A DNA stretch of 64,000 bases. It comes from Desulfopila aestuarii DSM 18488. GTDB taxonomy: Bacteria; Desulfobacterota; Desulfobulbia; Desulfobulbales; Desulfocapsaceae. A program made the translations under genes and the position numbers. Below the pieces are notes generated by a model that was not told where the DNA came from, did not search any database, and saw only the letters and a program-made list of their open reading frames with translations. Location: NCBI GenBank assembly GCA_945863875.1, contig CAMBBS010000017.1, positions 1-64,000 of the forward strand. The letters are read 5' to 3'. Each line of letters begins with the position of its first letter. Within the stretch, counting starts at the first letter, position 1. Positions 52,934 to 62,239 of this stretch are shown piece by piece.

Positions 52934-53273
52934 TCCACGTGTTGAGGGTCCCTTCGACCGGCGTGGCGCGGTTGCAGCGATTTTTTGTTTTCTCTGGTTT
53001 TGCTGCTTTTTACCGGTCTCTCTCTTGCCGCACACACCATTCGATTTCGTTTTCCAACCGCCTCTGTCATAGGGCCAACACGACCTGGTAACTCTGCGCC
53101 CTTTCTGACTTGATATGATAGCGGTTTATTAATGATTCAGCGTTACTTGACAAGGAAAAACCAGCTACTTATTGTTGGCACAAGTTTGAATATGGCGTGG
53201 TTGGCGTGTGCATCGTTGATGCCACAACGGCCCGGTACGGGAATTGAAATTTGCTGACAAAGGGAGGAAATGG
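52934..53273 (+). other. Upstream region of grpE
   Basis: No gene is seen in these 340 bases. It contains the promoter at 53147-53175. I looked for a CIRCE operator (TTAGCACTC-N9-GAGTGCTAA) and a sigma32-type promoter and found neither. Confidence 0.5.
53147..53175 (+). promoter_or_regulatory. Probable sigma70 promoter of grpE-dnaK
   Basis: TTGACA (53147-53152), 17 bases, TATTGT (53170-53175). This is about 99 bases before the grpE start. Confidence 0.5.
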
Positions 53274-53897
53274 GTGAGCGAAGAGAAACTAAACGAAGAG
53301 CTTCAAGAGGACACTGAAGTTGCTGTTGAGGTTGAAAGCGGTTCCAAAACCCCCGAGGAAACCATTGATAATGAAGAGCAGGGGGAAGAAGTGGAACGTG
53401 ACCTGGAAAAAGAACTCGCTGAGGCGCAGCAAGAAATAGCCGATCTTCGCGATAAAATGCTGCGTGCGGCTGCAGAAAATGAAAATTTCAAGAAGCGGGT
53501 GGAGCGTGAACGATTAGCGAGCCTTAAGTACGCCGGCGAGACCATCTTTAAAGAGATCCTGCCGGTAGTCGACAATCTCGAGCGTGCTCTCGGCCAGGGC
53601 GTAGTTGAAGGAGTACCTGCCGAGAAGAATCTGGCCGCCTTGCTTGAAGGTGTCCAGCTGACACTGAAGAGGCTCGTTGCAACGCTGGAAAAGTTTGACG
53701 TAAAGACGATAGAGAGTGTCGGCAAACCTTTTGATCCCAAGCATCAGGACGCAATGACGATGGCCGAAAGTGACAGCGTACCGGCCAATCATGTCCTCAC
53801 CGAATTTGAGAAGGGATATTCCTACAAAGACCGGTTGCTGCGACCCGCCAAGGTTGTCGTCTCTTCAGGGAAAAATGAGGAAAAGACGAAAGAATAA
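53274..53897 (+). CDS. grpE: Nucleotide exchange factor GrpE
   Basis: Releases ADP from DnaK so that it can take up new ATP. The 207-residue protein has an acidic N-terminus with a long coiled-coil helix (EVERDLEKELAEAQQEIADLRDKMLRAAAENENFKKRVERERLA) and the GrpE beta-domain, with the family motif FDPKHQDAMTMAESDSVPANHV and VVSSGKNEE at the end. The start is a GTG (53274) after GGGAGG; a frame ten codons longer starts with TTG and has no site. It lies 153 bases before dnaK in the same direction. No dnaJ or hrcA is present next to it. Confidence 0.93.
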   Translation: MSEEKLNEELQEDTEVAVEVESGSKTPEETIDNEEQGEEVERDLEKELAEAQQEIADLRDKMLRAAAENENFKKRVERERLASLKYAGETIFKEILPVVDNLERALGQGVVEGVPAEKNLAALLEGVQLTLKRLVATLEKFDVKTIESVGKPFDPKHQDAMTMAESDSVPANHVLTEFEKGYSYKDRLLRPAKVVVSSGKNEEKTKE

Positions 53898-54050
53898 GAA
53901 AAACGGAAACAGTCTCAATCTCTTGACAAATAAGGGAAGATGACAACTTTAGAAGAGGTTGCCACTACCATGGGTAGAGCAATTAACAGAACGTTTAAAG
54001 AATGCTGAACGGATAGATAATCCGCTGAGAATGTTATAAGGAGAGAGAAG

Positions 54051-55961
54051 ATGGGTAAGATTATTGGAATTGACCTGGGTACCACCAATTCATGTGTGGC
54101 AATTATGGAGGGGGGCGAACCAAAGGTAATTACCAACGTGGAAGGAAACAGAACAACTCCATCCGTTGTTGCCTTCACTGATAACAATGAGCGATTAGTC
54201 GGGCAGGTTGCCAAACGTCAGGCGGTAACGAATCCCACACGGACGCTGTATGCGATAAAACGTCTTATCGGACGAAAATTTTCTGACATTGAGGTGAAGC
54301 GTTCCATCGAAATCAGCCCGTTTAAGATTGTTGAAGGCAGTAACGGCAGCGTAGCCGTCAATGTTGATGGCACGGTGTATCGACCAGCGGAAATTTCGGC
54401 GATGATTCTTACCAAGATGAAGCAGACCGCGGAAGAGTACCTGGGAGAAGAAGTAACCGATGCGGTTGTTACCGTTCCTGCTTATTTCAACGATTCACAG
54501 CGTCAAGCGACCAAAGACGCGGGAAAGATCGCCGGGCTCAATGTTTTGCGCATCATCAACGAGCCGACGGCAGCCTCGCTTGCCTACGGTCTCGACAAGA
54601 AAGGTGAGGAAAAAATCGCCGTCTTTGACCTTGGTGGAGGTACCTTCGATATTTCCATCCTGGAGATCGGTGACGGTGTCTTTGAAGTAAAGTCGACCCA
54701 CGGCGACACCTTTCTCGGCGGCGAAGATTTTGACATGAGGATTGTCAACTGGCTGGCCGATGAGTTCAAGCGGCAGCAGGGCATTGACCTCAGATCTGAT
54801 AAAATGGCTCTGCAGCGTTTGAAAGAAGAGGCCGAGAAAGCAAAGATGGAGCTGTCCACCACCAAGGAGACCGATATTAATCTGCCGTTTATTACTGCCG
54901 ATGCATCCGGTCCCAAACACCTCAATTTAAAGCTGAGCCGCGCCAAACTTGAGAATCTGGTCGAGGATTTGATTGAGCGTGTCGTCGGCCCCTGCAAGAC
55001 CGCGCTGAAAGATGCGGGCCTTTCCGCATCCGATATCGATGAGGTCATTCTCGTTGGCGGTATGACCAGGATGCCGAAAGTACAGGAAAAAGTTAAGGAA
55101 ATATTTGGTAAAGAGCCCCACAAAGGTGTCAACCCCGATGAGGTCGTGGCTATTGGTGCGGCTATTCAGGGCGGTGTGCTTCGAGGTGATGTAAAAGATG
55201 TTCTGCTGCTGGATGTCACGCCGCTTTCCCTGGGTATCGAGACCCTTGGTGGCGTCACCACTAAATTGATCGAAAAGAATACCACGGTGCCGACCAAAAA
55301 GAGTCAGATTTTCTCGACGGCTGCCGATAATCAACCGGCGGTTTCCATTCACGTTCTCCAGGGCGAGCGGGAAATGGCCCAGGATAATAAGACCATCGGA
55401 CGTTTTGAACTGACTGATATTCCACCCGCCCCGCGTGGCGTACCACAAATTGAAGTTACCTTTGATCTTGACGCCAACGGAATTCTCAGCGTCGGGGCCA
55501 AGGATCTGGGAACCGGAAAACATCAGTCCATCAAAATCACCGCTTCTTCCGGTCTGACCAAGGAAGAGATCGAGAGAATGACCAAGGATGCGGAGCTCCA
55601 TGCCGACGAAGACAAGAAACGCAAAGAGCTCGTCGAGACGCGCAACTCCGCTGATGCCTTAGTGCACGCAAGCGAAAAAAGCCTGAAAGATCTCGCCGAC
55701 AAAGTTGACGATCAAACCAAGGCCAGTGTGCAAAAAGAGATAGATAATGTTAAAAAGGTAAAAGATGGTGATGACATAGATGCCATCAAGGCAGCGGTTG
55801 AGGCTTTGACCCAGGCCTCCCATAAACTGGCCGAATTGATGTATGCCCAGGCAGCGAAGGAGAATCCCGACGCAGCAGCCGGCGCCGATGGCGGTGCCGG
55901 TGGCAAGAAGAAGAAAGACGATGATGATGTCGTCGATGCCGACTTCGAAGAAGTGAAGTAA
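54051..55961 (+). CDS. dnaK: Chaperone DnaK (Hsp70)
   Basis: ATP-driven chaperone for folding and stress repair. The 636-residue protein starts [22 protein letters not shown], has the actin-like ATPase signatures ([22 protein letters not shown] and [17 protein letters not shown]), a substrate-binding domain with [15 protein letters not shown], and ends in a [13 protein letters not shown] tail like other bacterial DnaK proteins. AGGAGAG lies five bases before the ATG. A strong terminator follows the stop and separates dnaK from trpS. Stress regulation would come from the grpE promoter. Confidence 0.97.
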   Translation: MGKIIGIDLGTTNSCVAIMEGGEPKVITNVEGNRTTPSVVAFTDNNERLVGQVAKRQAVTNPTRTLYAIKRLIGRKFSDIEVKRSIEISPFKIVEGSNGSVAVNVDGTVYRPAEISAMILTKMKQTAEEYLGEEVTDAVVTVPAYFNDSQRQATKDAGKIAGLNVLRIINEPTAASLAYGLDKKGEEKIAVFDLGGGTFDISILEIGDGVFEVKSTHGDTFLGGEDFDMRIVNWLADEFKRQQGIDLRSDKMALQRLKEEAEKAKMELSTTKETDINLPFITADASGPKHLNLKLSRAKLENLVEDLIERVVGPCKTALKDAGLSASDIDEVILVGGMTRMPKVQEKVKEIFGKEPHKGVNPDEVVAIGAAIQGGVLRGDVKDVLLLDVTPLSLGIETLGGVTTKLIEKNTTVPTKKSQIFSTAADNQPAVSIHVLQGEREMAQDNKTIGRFELTDIPPAPRGVPQIEVTFDLDANGILSVGAKDLGTGKHQSIKITASSGLTKEEIERMTKDAELHADEDKKRKELVETRNSADALVHASEKSLKDLADKVDDQTKASVQKEIDNVKKVKDGDDIDAIKAAVEALTQASHKLAELMYAQAAKENPDAAAGADGGAGGKKKKDDDDVVDADFEEVK

Positions 55962-55973
55962 CTGGTAACACTT

Positions 55974-56018
55974 AAAAAAAAGGGAGGAGGGAAAATTTTT
56001 CCCTCCTCCCTTTTTTTT
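55974..56018. terminator. Bidirectional intrinsic terminator after dnaK
   Basis: The exact stem GGGAGGAGGGAAAA (55982-55995) with TTTTCCCTCCTCCC (55997-56010) has A runs on the left and eight T on the right, working in both directions. It ends the dnaK transcript. Confidence 0.93.
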
Positions 56019-56114
56019 GTGCTTTAAGGTATGATATCCACCGTGATTATTGGTAATAACGGGAAATAAGCCAAAATTTTTCTTATGCATTAAATCAACA
56101 GACAAAAGGCAGTT

Positions 56115-57080
56115 ATGAAAATATTATCAGGTATTCAACCCTCCGGTCAGCTGCATATCGGCAATTACTTTGGCATGATGCAAACCATGATTTCTCATAT
56201 GGAGAGCGATGAACTGTATGTGTTTATTGTCGATCTCCACGCTCTTACTTCCGTGCACGACAGTGCTAAACTTGCCACGGGGACCCTCGAAGCTGCCGCC
56301 GATTTTCTGGCTTTGGGGCTTGATCCTGATAAATGTATCTTTTGGGTGCAGTCCGATGTCCCGGAGGTGTGTGAGTTGACGTGGATCCTCTCGACTCTCG
56401 CCCCGATGGGACTCATCGAGCGTTGTCATTCTTACAAAGATAAGGTGGCCAAAGGCGTTACCGCCAGTCACGGCCTTTTTTCCTATCCAGTGCTGATGGC
56501 CGCCGACATTCTGCTCTATCAGGCGGAGCAGGTACCGGTCGGCAAAGATCAGAAACAGCATCTGGAAGTTGCCCGCGATCTGGCCATTAAATTCAACAAT
56601 CACTACGGCGAGACCTTTGTCGTACCCGAGCCGGCAATCAGTGAGACAATGGCGACGGTACCCGGCATAGATGGTCAGAAGATGTCCAAGTCCTATGGCA
56701 ATACCATCCCTATCTTTCTCGAGGGAAAACAGTTGAAAAAGCGGGTCATGGCCATCGAAACCGATGCCACACCGGTCGAAGAACCCAAAAATCCGGACAG
56801 CTGCAACCTGTATAAGATCATGCAACTGTTTGCCGCGCCTGCCCGGATGCAGGAAATTCATGATCTCTATGTCAACGGTGGCGCTGCCTATGGGTATCTG
56901 AAACTTGAACTGCTGGATTTGCTTAACGATAAATTTGGTGAGGCGAGAAAGAAGAAACAGCAATATCTGTGCGACCCGGCCATGTTGCGCGCTATCCTGG
57001 CAAAAGGCGCCGAAAAGGCCCGGGAGAAGGCGATTGTCACCCTTGATGTTGTCCGTGACCGCGTTGGTTTGAAATATTGA
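56115..57080 (+). CDS. trpS: Tryptophanyl-tRNA synthetase
   Basis: Charges tRNA-Trp. The 321-residue length and motifs are standard: SGIQPSGQLHIGNYFGM with the class I HIGN site, PVGKDQKQHLEVARD, and KMSKS at about 194-198 (DGQKMSKSYGNT). The gene is monocistronic or precedes the HD-domain gene by 46 bases. The ATG has AAAGGC nearby as a weak site. Confidence 0.96.
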   Translation: MKILSGIQPSGQLHIGNYFGMMQTMISHMESDELYVFIVDLHALTSVHDSAKLATGTLEAAADFLALGLDPDKCIFWVQSDVPEVCELTWILSTLAPMGLIERCHSYKDKVAKGVTASHGLFSYPVLMAADILLYQAEQVPVGKDQKQHLEVARDLAIKFNNHYGETFVVPEPAISETMATVPGIDGQKMSKSYGNTIPIFLEGKQLKKRVMAIETDATPVEEPKNPDSCNLYKIMQLFAAPARMQEIHDLYVNGGAAYGYLKLELLDLLNDKFGEARKKKQQYLCDPAMLRAILAKGAEKAREKAIVTLDVVRDRVGLKY

Positions 57081-57126
57081 TTTTCACATTGTCTTCTGTA
57101 TTGGAACTTTGATTGGGAGAAAGAGC

Positions 57127-57693
57127 ATGACCTATGGCCTGACCCGGGAAGAGGGACTGGAACTCGTCCGGAAGCATTTAAAAAATCAGAACCTTGTCAA
57201 CCATTCACTGGCCGCCGAGGCGGTGCTCCGGGCCATGGCCGAGAGGCTCGGGGAGGACCGGGACAAGTGGGGCCTTGCCGGCCTGCTGCACGATCTGGAT
57301 AGCGAAAGCCAACCCGATCTGGTCACCCATACCTCCGAGACGGTGGCCATCTTAAAGGAAAAGGGGCTTGATCCGGAGATTGTTGAGGCCATACGTCTAC
57401 ACAACCCCAGTGCCTGGCCCGGGGAGCAGCGCACCACCGTCTTTCATCATGCCCTTGCCGCCGGGGAGACCATTACCGGCTTGATCATTGCCGCCGCTTT
57501 CGTCAATCCGGCCAAAGAACTGGCTGCGGTAAAAGCCAAATCGGTAAAAAAACGCTATAAGGAAAAGGCCTTTGCCCGCGGGGCCGACCGTGAGGTCATC
57601 GCTGAGTGCGAAAAGGCCGGCATTCCGCTGGCCGAATTTTGCGAGTTAAGCCTTTGCGCCATGCAGGCGATCGCTGAAGAGATCGGGCTCTGA
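57127..57693 (+). CDS. HD-domain protein (predicted hydrolase)
   Basis: A 188-residue protein with an HD metal-dependent phosphohydrolase domain: NHSLAAEAVLRAMAERLGEDRDKWGLAGLLHDLDSES has the first histidine and the HD pair, and EAIRLHNPS and HHALAAGETITGLIIAA carry further metal residues. It is of the HDIG-type family often found next to tRNA ligases, of unknown substrate. The start at 57127 follows GGGAGAAAG; a longer frame begins with TTG. A bidirectional terminator lies beyond the stop. Confidence 0.82.
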   Translation: MTYGLTREEGLELVRKHLKNQNLVNHSLAAEAVLRAMAERLGEDRDKWGLAGLLHDLDSESQPDLVTHTSETVAILKEKGLDPEIVEAIRLHNPSAWPGEQRTTVFHHALAAGETITGLIIAAAFVNPAKELAAVKAKSVKKRYKEKAFARGADREVIAECEKAGIPLAEFCELSLCAMQAIAEEIGL

Positions 57694-57741
57694 GCTGAGA
57701 GTTGAGATGTGAACGAACTGGTTTAATGACCAAAGGGTAAT

Positions 57742-57787
57742 AAAGATCAAGGGTAACGGAAAAATATTGCCGTTACCCTTGATCTTT
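57742..57787. terminator. Bidirectional terminator between converging genes
   Basis: An exact stem of 18 bases (57742-57759 with 57770-57787) with a short AT-rich loop and A/T runs at the ends. It serves the HD gene (plus) and the prolyl isomerase gene (minus). Confidence 0.9.
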
Positions 57788-57807
57788 TACAACTGTATCC
57801 AGGTCAT

Positions 57808-58839
57808 TTACTGGAAATTCACCAGTTCAACATCGAAGACCATGATTGCATTGGGTGGAATCGGACCGCGCCCCGACGGACCATAGCCGAGACTGGGCGG
57901 AATGATCAGAACGCGCTTCTCACCCTTTTTCATGCCGAGCAGGGCTTCGTCCCAGCCTTTGATCACCTGGCCGGAGCCGACCGGGAAATCGATCGGCTGC
58001 TTACGATCATAGGAGCTGTCAAATTTTTTGCCGTTCAGCAGTTTGCCGGTATAATGCACAGTGACCATTGCACCCTTTGTCGGGCTATCGCCCTCGCCTT
58101 CTGCAACAACGACATATTTGAGTCCGGAGGGAGTAGTCACGGCTTTTGGCCATTGTTCGTCAATCAGGGCCTGTTCTGTCTCCAGTCCCGCGAGTTCTTT
58201 GTCCCGCTGGTTCTTTTCGAAGTTTGCCAGCAGGGCATCAAAGGCCTTCTGGTCGCTTTGAAAGGCTTCAGCGGCGGCACCGACGCGGATAATTTCAATG
58301 GAATTAAGGGCGTCGTCGCCGGCAATTTTATCGACTACATCCTGGCCTGAGACAACATGGCCAAAGACTGTGTGCTTGCCGTCCAGCCATGTAGTCGCCA
58401 CGTGGGTGATAAAAAACTGGCTGCCGTTTGTTCCAGGTCCGGCGTTGGCCATAGAGAGAATTCCGGGGCCGGAATGGGTCAGGCTCGGATCAATTTCGTC
58501 GGGGAAGGTATAGCCCGGTCCGCCGGTACCTGTGCCCAACGGACAGCCGCCCTGGATCATGAAGTTGGGGATGACACGATGGAATTTCATTCCATCGTAA
58601 AATTTATCACCTTTCGCCTTGGCGCCGCCGCCGAGATCTTTCGTCCCTTCAGCCAGACCGACAAAGTTGGTTACGGTAAGGGGTGTTTTTTCAAATTCAA
58701 GCTTGCAGAGTATTTCTCCCTTGGCGGTATCAAAATTTGCGTACAGGCCATCTTTTAGCTTTGTTGTTGCCATTCCTGATTCTCCAGATAAAAGTATAAA
58801 AGTAAAAATGAATACGAACAGGGTGCAGATTCTATACAT
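57808..58839 (-). CDS. Cyclophilin-FKBP dual peptidyl-prolyl isomerase
   Basis: An exported folding catalyst with two different prolyl isomerase domains. After a signal peptide ([21 protein letters not shown]) residues about 28-190 are a cyclophilin: [65 protein letters not shown]. After a helical linker, residues 240-343 are an [56 protein letters not shown]. Both catalytic cores look complete. The start at 58839 follows AAAGGAG; the open frame extends 32 codons further without a site. Dual-family isomerases are known from Treponema and Flavobacteria, but the fusion is uncommon. Confidence 0.9.
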   Translation of the reverse strand: MYRICTLFVFIFTFILLSGESGMATTKLKDGLYANFDTAKGEILCKLEFEKTPLTVTNFVGLAEGTKDLGGGAKAKGDKFYDGMKFHRVIPNFMIQGGCPLGTGTGGPGYTFPDEIDPSLTHSGPGILSMANAGPGTNGSQFFITHVATTWLDGKHTVFGHVVSGQDVVDKIAGDDALNSIEIIRVGAAAEAFQSDQKAFDALLANFEKNQRDKELAGLETEQALIDEQWPKAVTTPSGLKYVVVAEGEGDSPTKGAMVTVHYTGKLLNGKKFDSSYDRKQPIDFPVGSGQVIKGWDEALLGMKKGEKRVLIIPPSLGYGPSGRGPIPPNAIMVFDVELVNFQ

Positions 58840-59019
58840 AGATTCTCCTTTTGCAAAGGTTTTCAGGTAAAAAATATCAGTAATTCGGTTGTATTTCCGG
58901 CTCGGCACTCCGATAAGACGACAGAGCACCAGCATATTGCCGGTTGCTACTATAGCGGATGAGAGTCACGATGGACACTGATTCCTCGATGTTTGTTCCG
59001 CTTGCTCCGTGACTCTCCC

Positions 59020-62000
59020 TTACGGCTGCGGCATCGGGGGCGGGGGGATGGTCAGTTCGACTTTACACAGAAGTTCCAGGTCCTCACCCTCTTTTGTCCT
59101 GACGACCTTGATGTCAATGGTTGCACCCGCCTTGGCGTCAAGCATGGCGATGCGCAGGTCGGCCATGTCGAACACAGGATATCCATTGACCTGCTGCAGG
59201 ACGTCACCTGGCAGCAGTCCCGCGGCGGCCGCCTTGCCGTGGGGGCTGAGCCGGCTGATTTTCAAAAAGCTCCGGCCATCTCTTTGCTCCGTATCAAGGA
59301 CGATACCGATCTTTGGCGCCTCGGCAAGTTCTGCCGGAGCTGCGAGAAAATAATAATCGGCCACTTCCGCCAGCTTGGCGGGGGCACTGTCGCTGGAAAT
59401 ATTCAACACCGAGGCCTGCTCTACCGGCCGTCTCCGCTGTACTCGGGGCGGTATGCCCGAGTCCTTGCGGGTATGTTGCGAGCCTGCCAGGACCACCAGC
59501 TGATACTCCGGGTGGCTGGTGAGAAAGGCGGCGATATTTTCCGCCATGGTCTCGTCCCACAGTCCCTGGGCCTGAATAAAGCCGCTTACCGCACCACTGG
59601 CGTGACTGCCCTGCATATGCAGCGAATGCATCAAGGAGAGTCGTTCGCCGTAGCCGGGCATATCGAGATTTCGGTCTGCGGGCAGGATTTCCCGCACTTC
59701 TTTAGCCAAAGTGTCGGTGCCGCCTGTGCGAAAGACCTCGGAGGTAATCCGCCGGTCAAGATTGAGGCCGATGACCGGCAACCTGTTTTTCTTGGCAAAA
59801 TTGATTATGTCTCGGAAGTAACGGTAATCAAATCGCCAGACGTTATAATAATCGGATTCTTTCAAAAAGGTCTGTTCAGCAACCTCTTCGCCGCTTAAGG
59901 TATATCTGTCAAGTGCTGCCTGGGAGGAAGTGGGAAACATCTCCATGCCGATGGCAATCTTTGGATTATTTCTATGCAGGGCCTCGATAATTCGCAGCTG
60001 CAACAGATGGTCGGCAAGGGAGGTGTGGGTCTCACCGACATAGACCACCCGGGCCTCGGCAAGCTTTTCGACGATCTGTGCAAAAGGAGCAAGGGCGGAG
60101 GTTACGCCACCGGCAGGCAGTTCCTCCAGAACAACACGGAGACCGGAAGGCGTCGGCTCAATCCTTTTGGTCGTGTTGCGGCCGTCCTGGAAGGTCAGGC
60201 AGGAGTATTTGCCGTAATGACTGATGCGCCGGGCAACAGCGGCAGTTTGTTCCTCTGCGCTGCTGGAAACCAGCACGGCGACATGATTTGGGTTCAGGGG
60301 ATGCCGACGCACATCAAGGGTGAAGCCTTCTTTTACATGGTCCGGCAGGGCAAAGAGGGCTCTGCTCGGTGCCTGGTCAGGTCCGAGAAAGAGCAGGTCG
60401 TGTTCGCTCAGTTCCAGGTTGCTGACTTCTGCGGCGGTGGTAATGCGCAGCCCCTTTTTATCGAGCGTATCAAGAAATGGTTGATAAAGGTCCCGGTCGC
60501 TCTCCTTGCCAAGAATGACCAGCTTTTTTTCTGCGCCGATGAACCTCGACCAGACGGGGGGCAGCTCTTTTTCGGTCAGCTGCCTGAGAAAGGCATGGTC
60601 GGGATCAACTGTAAATGCCAGAGGCACCTGGTCAAGAGGAATGGATATGTGGTTTCTTTTCTCGGTAATCGCCGGGTATACCTCAATGGTCGATGACACG
60701 GTTTCAATCCGGATCGGCACGACCAGAGAAAAGGGTTCCGCCGATTGCTGGACCAGGGTGAAAGAGAGGAGGGGCGTATTCCGGGTGTAATCGATTTTGA
60801 TGTCTTCGACCCCCAGTTCGGCAATGTCGTTTCTCGTAAGCCTTTCGGTGAAAAATCTGTCCAGGTCACGTGCTGAAGCGGTGGTGAAACTCTTTTGCAG
60901 GTCACTCCAGCCGGCGTTTTTGCCGTTATAATCCGCATAAAAAAGGCGTATGCCGTCAGCGAAGGCCTTTTTGCCGATCCTCTCTCGTAATTCGTGAAAG
61001 AGCAATGCTCCCCGGTTATAGCCCACTGCTCGCCGTGCTTCAGCCATCGGCTGGTCATGGCTGGCAGAGGTGAAAGCGGCCAGGGGAATGGCGGATTCCT
61101 TGTGCACATAGCTGAGGTATCTGGTAATACTCTCCAGGCGATCGGCTCTCCCTTCGCCTTTTTCCTCGCGAAAGGCATGGTCGGTGAGAAAGGCGGTAAG
61201 GCCTTCACACCAGTTGCCCTCGGACGAGTCGACTGCCACACCATTACCGAACCAGGAATGGACAATTTCGTGGCCAAGGGAGGTTTCCTTGATGAAGGGG
61301 AGGCGCAGGACCATCTGGCCAAGAAGGGTAAAGGTCGGCATACCGTAGCCGGTGGGAAGCCGGTTGGCGGCGATGACATAGTGGTTATAGGGGTAGGGGC
61401 CGATCTCTTTTTCATAGCGCCTGAGAAAGTCTGCCGCCGTCTGCAGGTAATCGCCTGCGAGTCCGGCGTCTTCTTTGAAAAACATTGTATAGGCCGTCAG
61501 ACCTGCACGGACGCGTTGTTCTTTCATGGAGTATGGTCCGGCATTGAAGTGAATGCTGGTGACCGGTTTGGCAAAAGTTGCCGTGACTGTATTGCCCTGT
61601 TGTCGCAGTGGAAAGCTGTCGGCCTCCATGACCGCGGAAAAATGATCAGGCAGGATGGCGGTAACCTGGAATCGCATCGGTTGTTGCGGAAGGGGGTACC
61701 AGTTGCTCGACAGGGAAATCCCGGCGGGGCTGATCAGGTTGTCAAAATCTTTGCCGATCCTTCGGGTAAATGAAAGGTAGAGGGTGCGTCCCGTCTCTGC
61801 CGCGGGAAGAATGAGCACATCGCCTGGCGGCAGAAGTTCATGTTCCCCGCCGGTTTCATCCTGGAGCAGGGAGCCGGTTATCTCCAGTCCGTATAAAAAA
61901 AGGGTAAGTTTTTCACCTTTTTTAATGGTAATCTTGCTGGTGCCGATCAGCCGGCCCTCTTCAGGGACAAAGGCCAGAGACAGCTCGTAGTTGCTGGCTG

Positions 62001-62097
62001 GCGGTATTGCTGCCAGAGATGCCGAAGCAAAATAACCGCAGAAAACAACAACGAGGAACGTGATAGCGGTCGGAAGGTGATCAGAAATATATGCCAT
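59020..62097 (-). CDS. M1-type metallopeptidase with ChaN-like and PDZ domains
   Basis: A 1,025-residue exported protein with three parts. After an N-terminal signal/anchor (about 10-30), residues 35-500 are an M1 aminopeptidase-like domain with HEIVH at 276-280 and the second-shell E299 (GNWCEGLTAF), where many M1 enzymes have WLNEG; the GAMEN exopeptidase motif reads GYGMPTF. Residues about 680-930 form a ChaN-like heme-binding domain (VVYVGETHTSLADHLLQLRIIEALHR and IGMEMFPTSSQAALDRY). Residues about 945-1015 are a PDZ domain (GLLPGDVLQQVNGYPVFDMADLRIAM). It may process periplasmic proteins and bind heme. The start is only weakly supported. Confidence 0.86.
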   Translation of the reverse strand: MAYISDHLPTAITFLVVVFCGYFASASLAAIPPASNYELSLAFVPEEGRLIGTSKITIKKGEKLTLFLYGLEITGSLLQDETGGEHELLPPGDVLILPAAETGRTLYLSFTRRIGKDFDNLISPAGISLSSNWYPLPQQPMRFQVTAILPDHFSAVMEADSFPLRQQGNTVTATFAKPVTSIHFNAGPYSMKEQRVRAGLTAYTMFFKEDAGLAGDYLQTAADFLRRYEKEIGPYPYNHYVIAANRLPTGYGMPTFTLLGQMVLRLPFIKETSLGHEIVHSWFGNGVAVDSSEGNWCEGLTAFLTDHAFREEKGEGRADRLESITRYLSYVHKESAIPLAAFTSASHDQPMAEARRAVGYNRGALLFHELRERIGKKAFADGIRLFYADYNGKNAGWSDLQKSFTTASARDLDRFFTERLTRNDIAELGVEDIKIDYTRNTPLLSFTLVQQSAEPFSLVVPIRIETVSSTIEVYPAITEKRNHISIPLDQVPLAFTVDPDHAFLRQLTEKELPPVWSRFIGAEKKLVILGKESDRDLYQPFLDTLDKKGLRITTAAEVSNLELSEHDLLFLGPDQAPSRALFALPDHVKEGFTLDVRRHPLNPNHVAVLVSSSAEEQTAAVARRISHYGKYSCLTFQDGRNTTKRIEPTPSGLRVVLEELPAGGVTSALAPFAQIVEKLAEARVVYVGETHTSLADHLLQLRIIEALHRNNPKIAIGMEMFPTSSQAALDRYTLSGEEVAEQTFLKESDYYNVWRFDYRYFRDIINFAKKNRLPVIGLNLDRRITSEVFRTGGTDTLAKEVREILPADRNLDMPGYGERLSLMHSLHMQGSHASGAVSGFIQAQGLWDETMAENIAAFLTSHPEYQLVVLAGSQHTRKDSGIPPRVQRRRPVEQASVLNISSDSAPAKLAEVADYYFLAAPAELAEAPKIGIVLDTEQRDGRSFLKISRLSPHGKAAAAGLLPGDVLQQVNGYPVFDMADLRIAMLDAKAGATIDIKVVRTKEGEDLELLCKVELTIPPPPMPQP

Positions 62098-62239
62098 GTG
62101 ACGTATTCCGTGATAAATGAATATGCTTCCCTGCCGGTTTGCATGGCCCGCTGGGGGTTTTTTTCTTTTGGTCCGGTAAAGAGTAATGTCAAAAGTCCGA
62201 TCGTGCTAAAAATAATTCCACTTTTAAAGTGGCTGCAAG

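Noticed and set aside
52934-53273. CIRCE operator or heat-shock promoter before grpE
   Set aside because: No TTAGCACTC-like inverted repeat and no sigma32 boxes; only a sigma70-like promoter.
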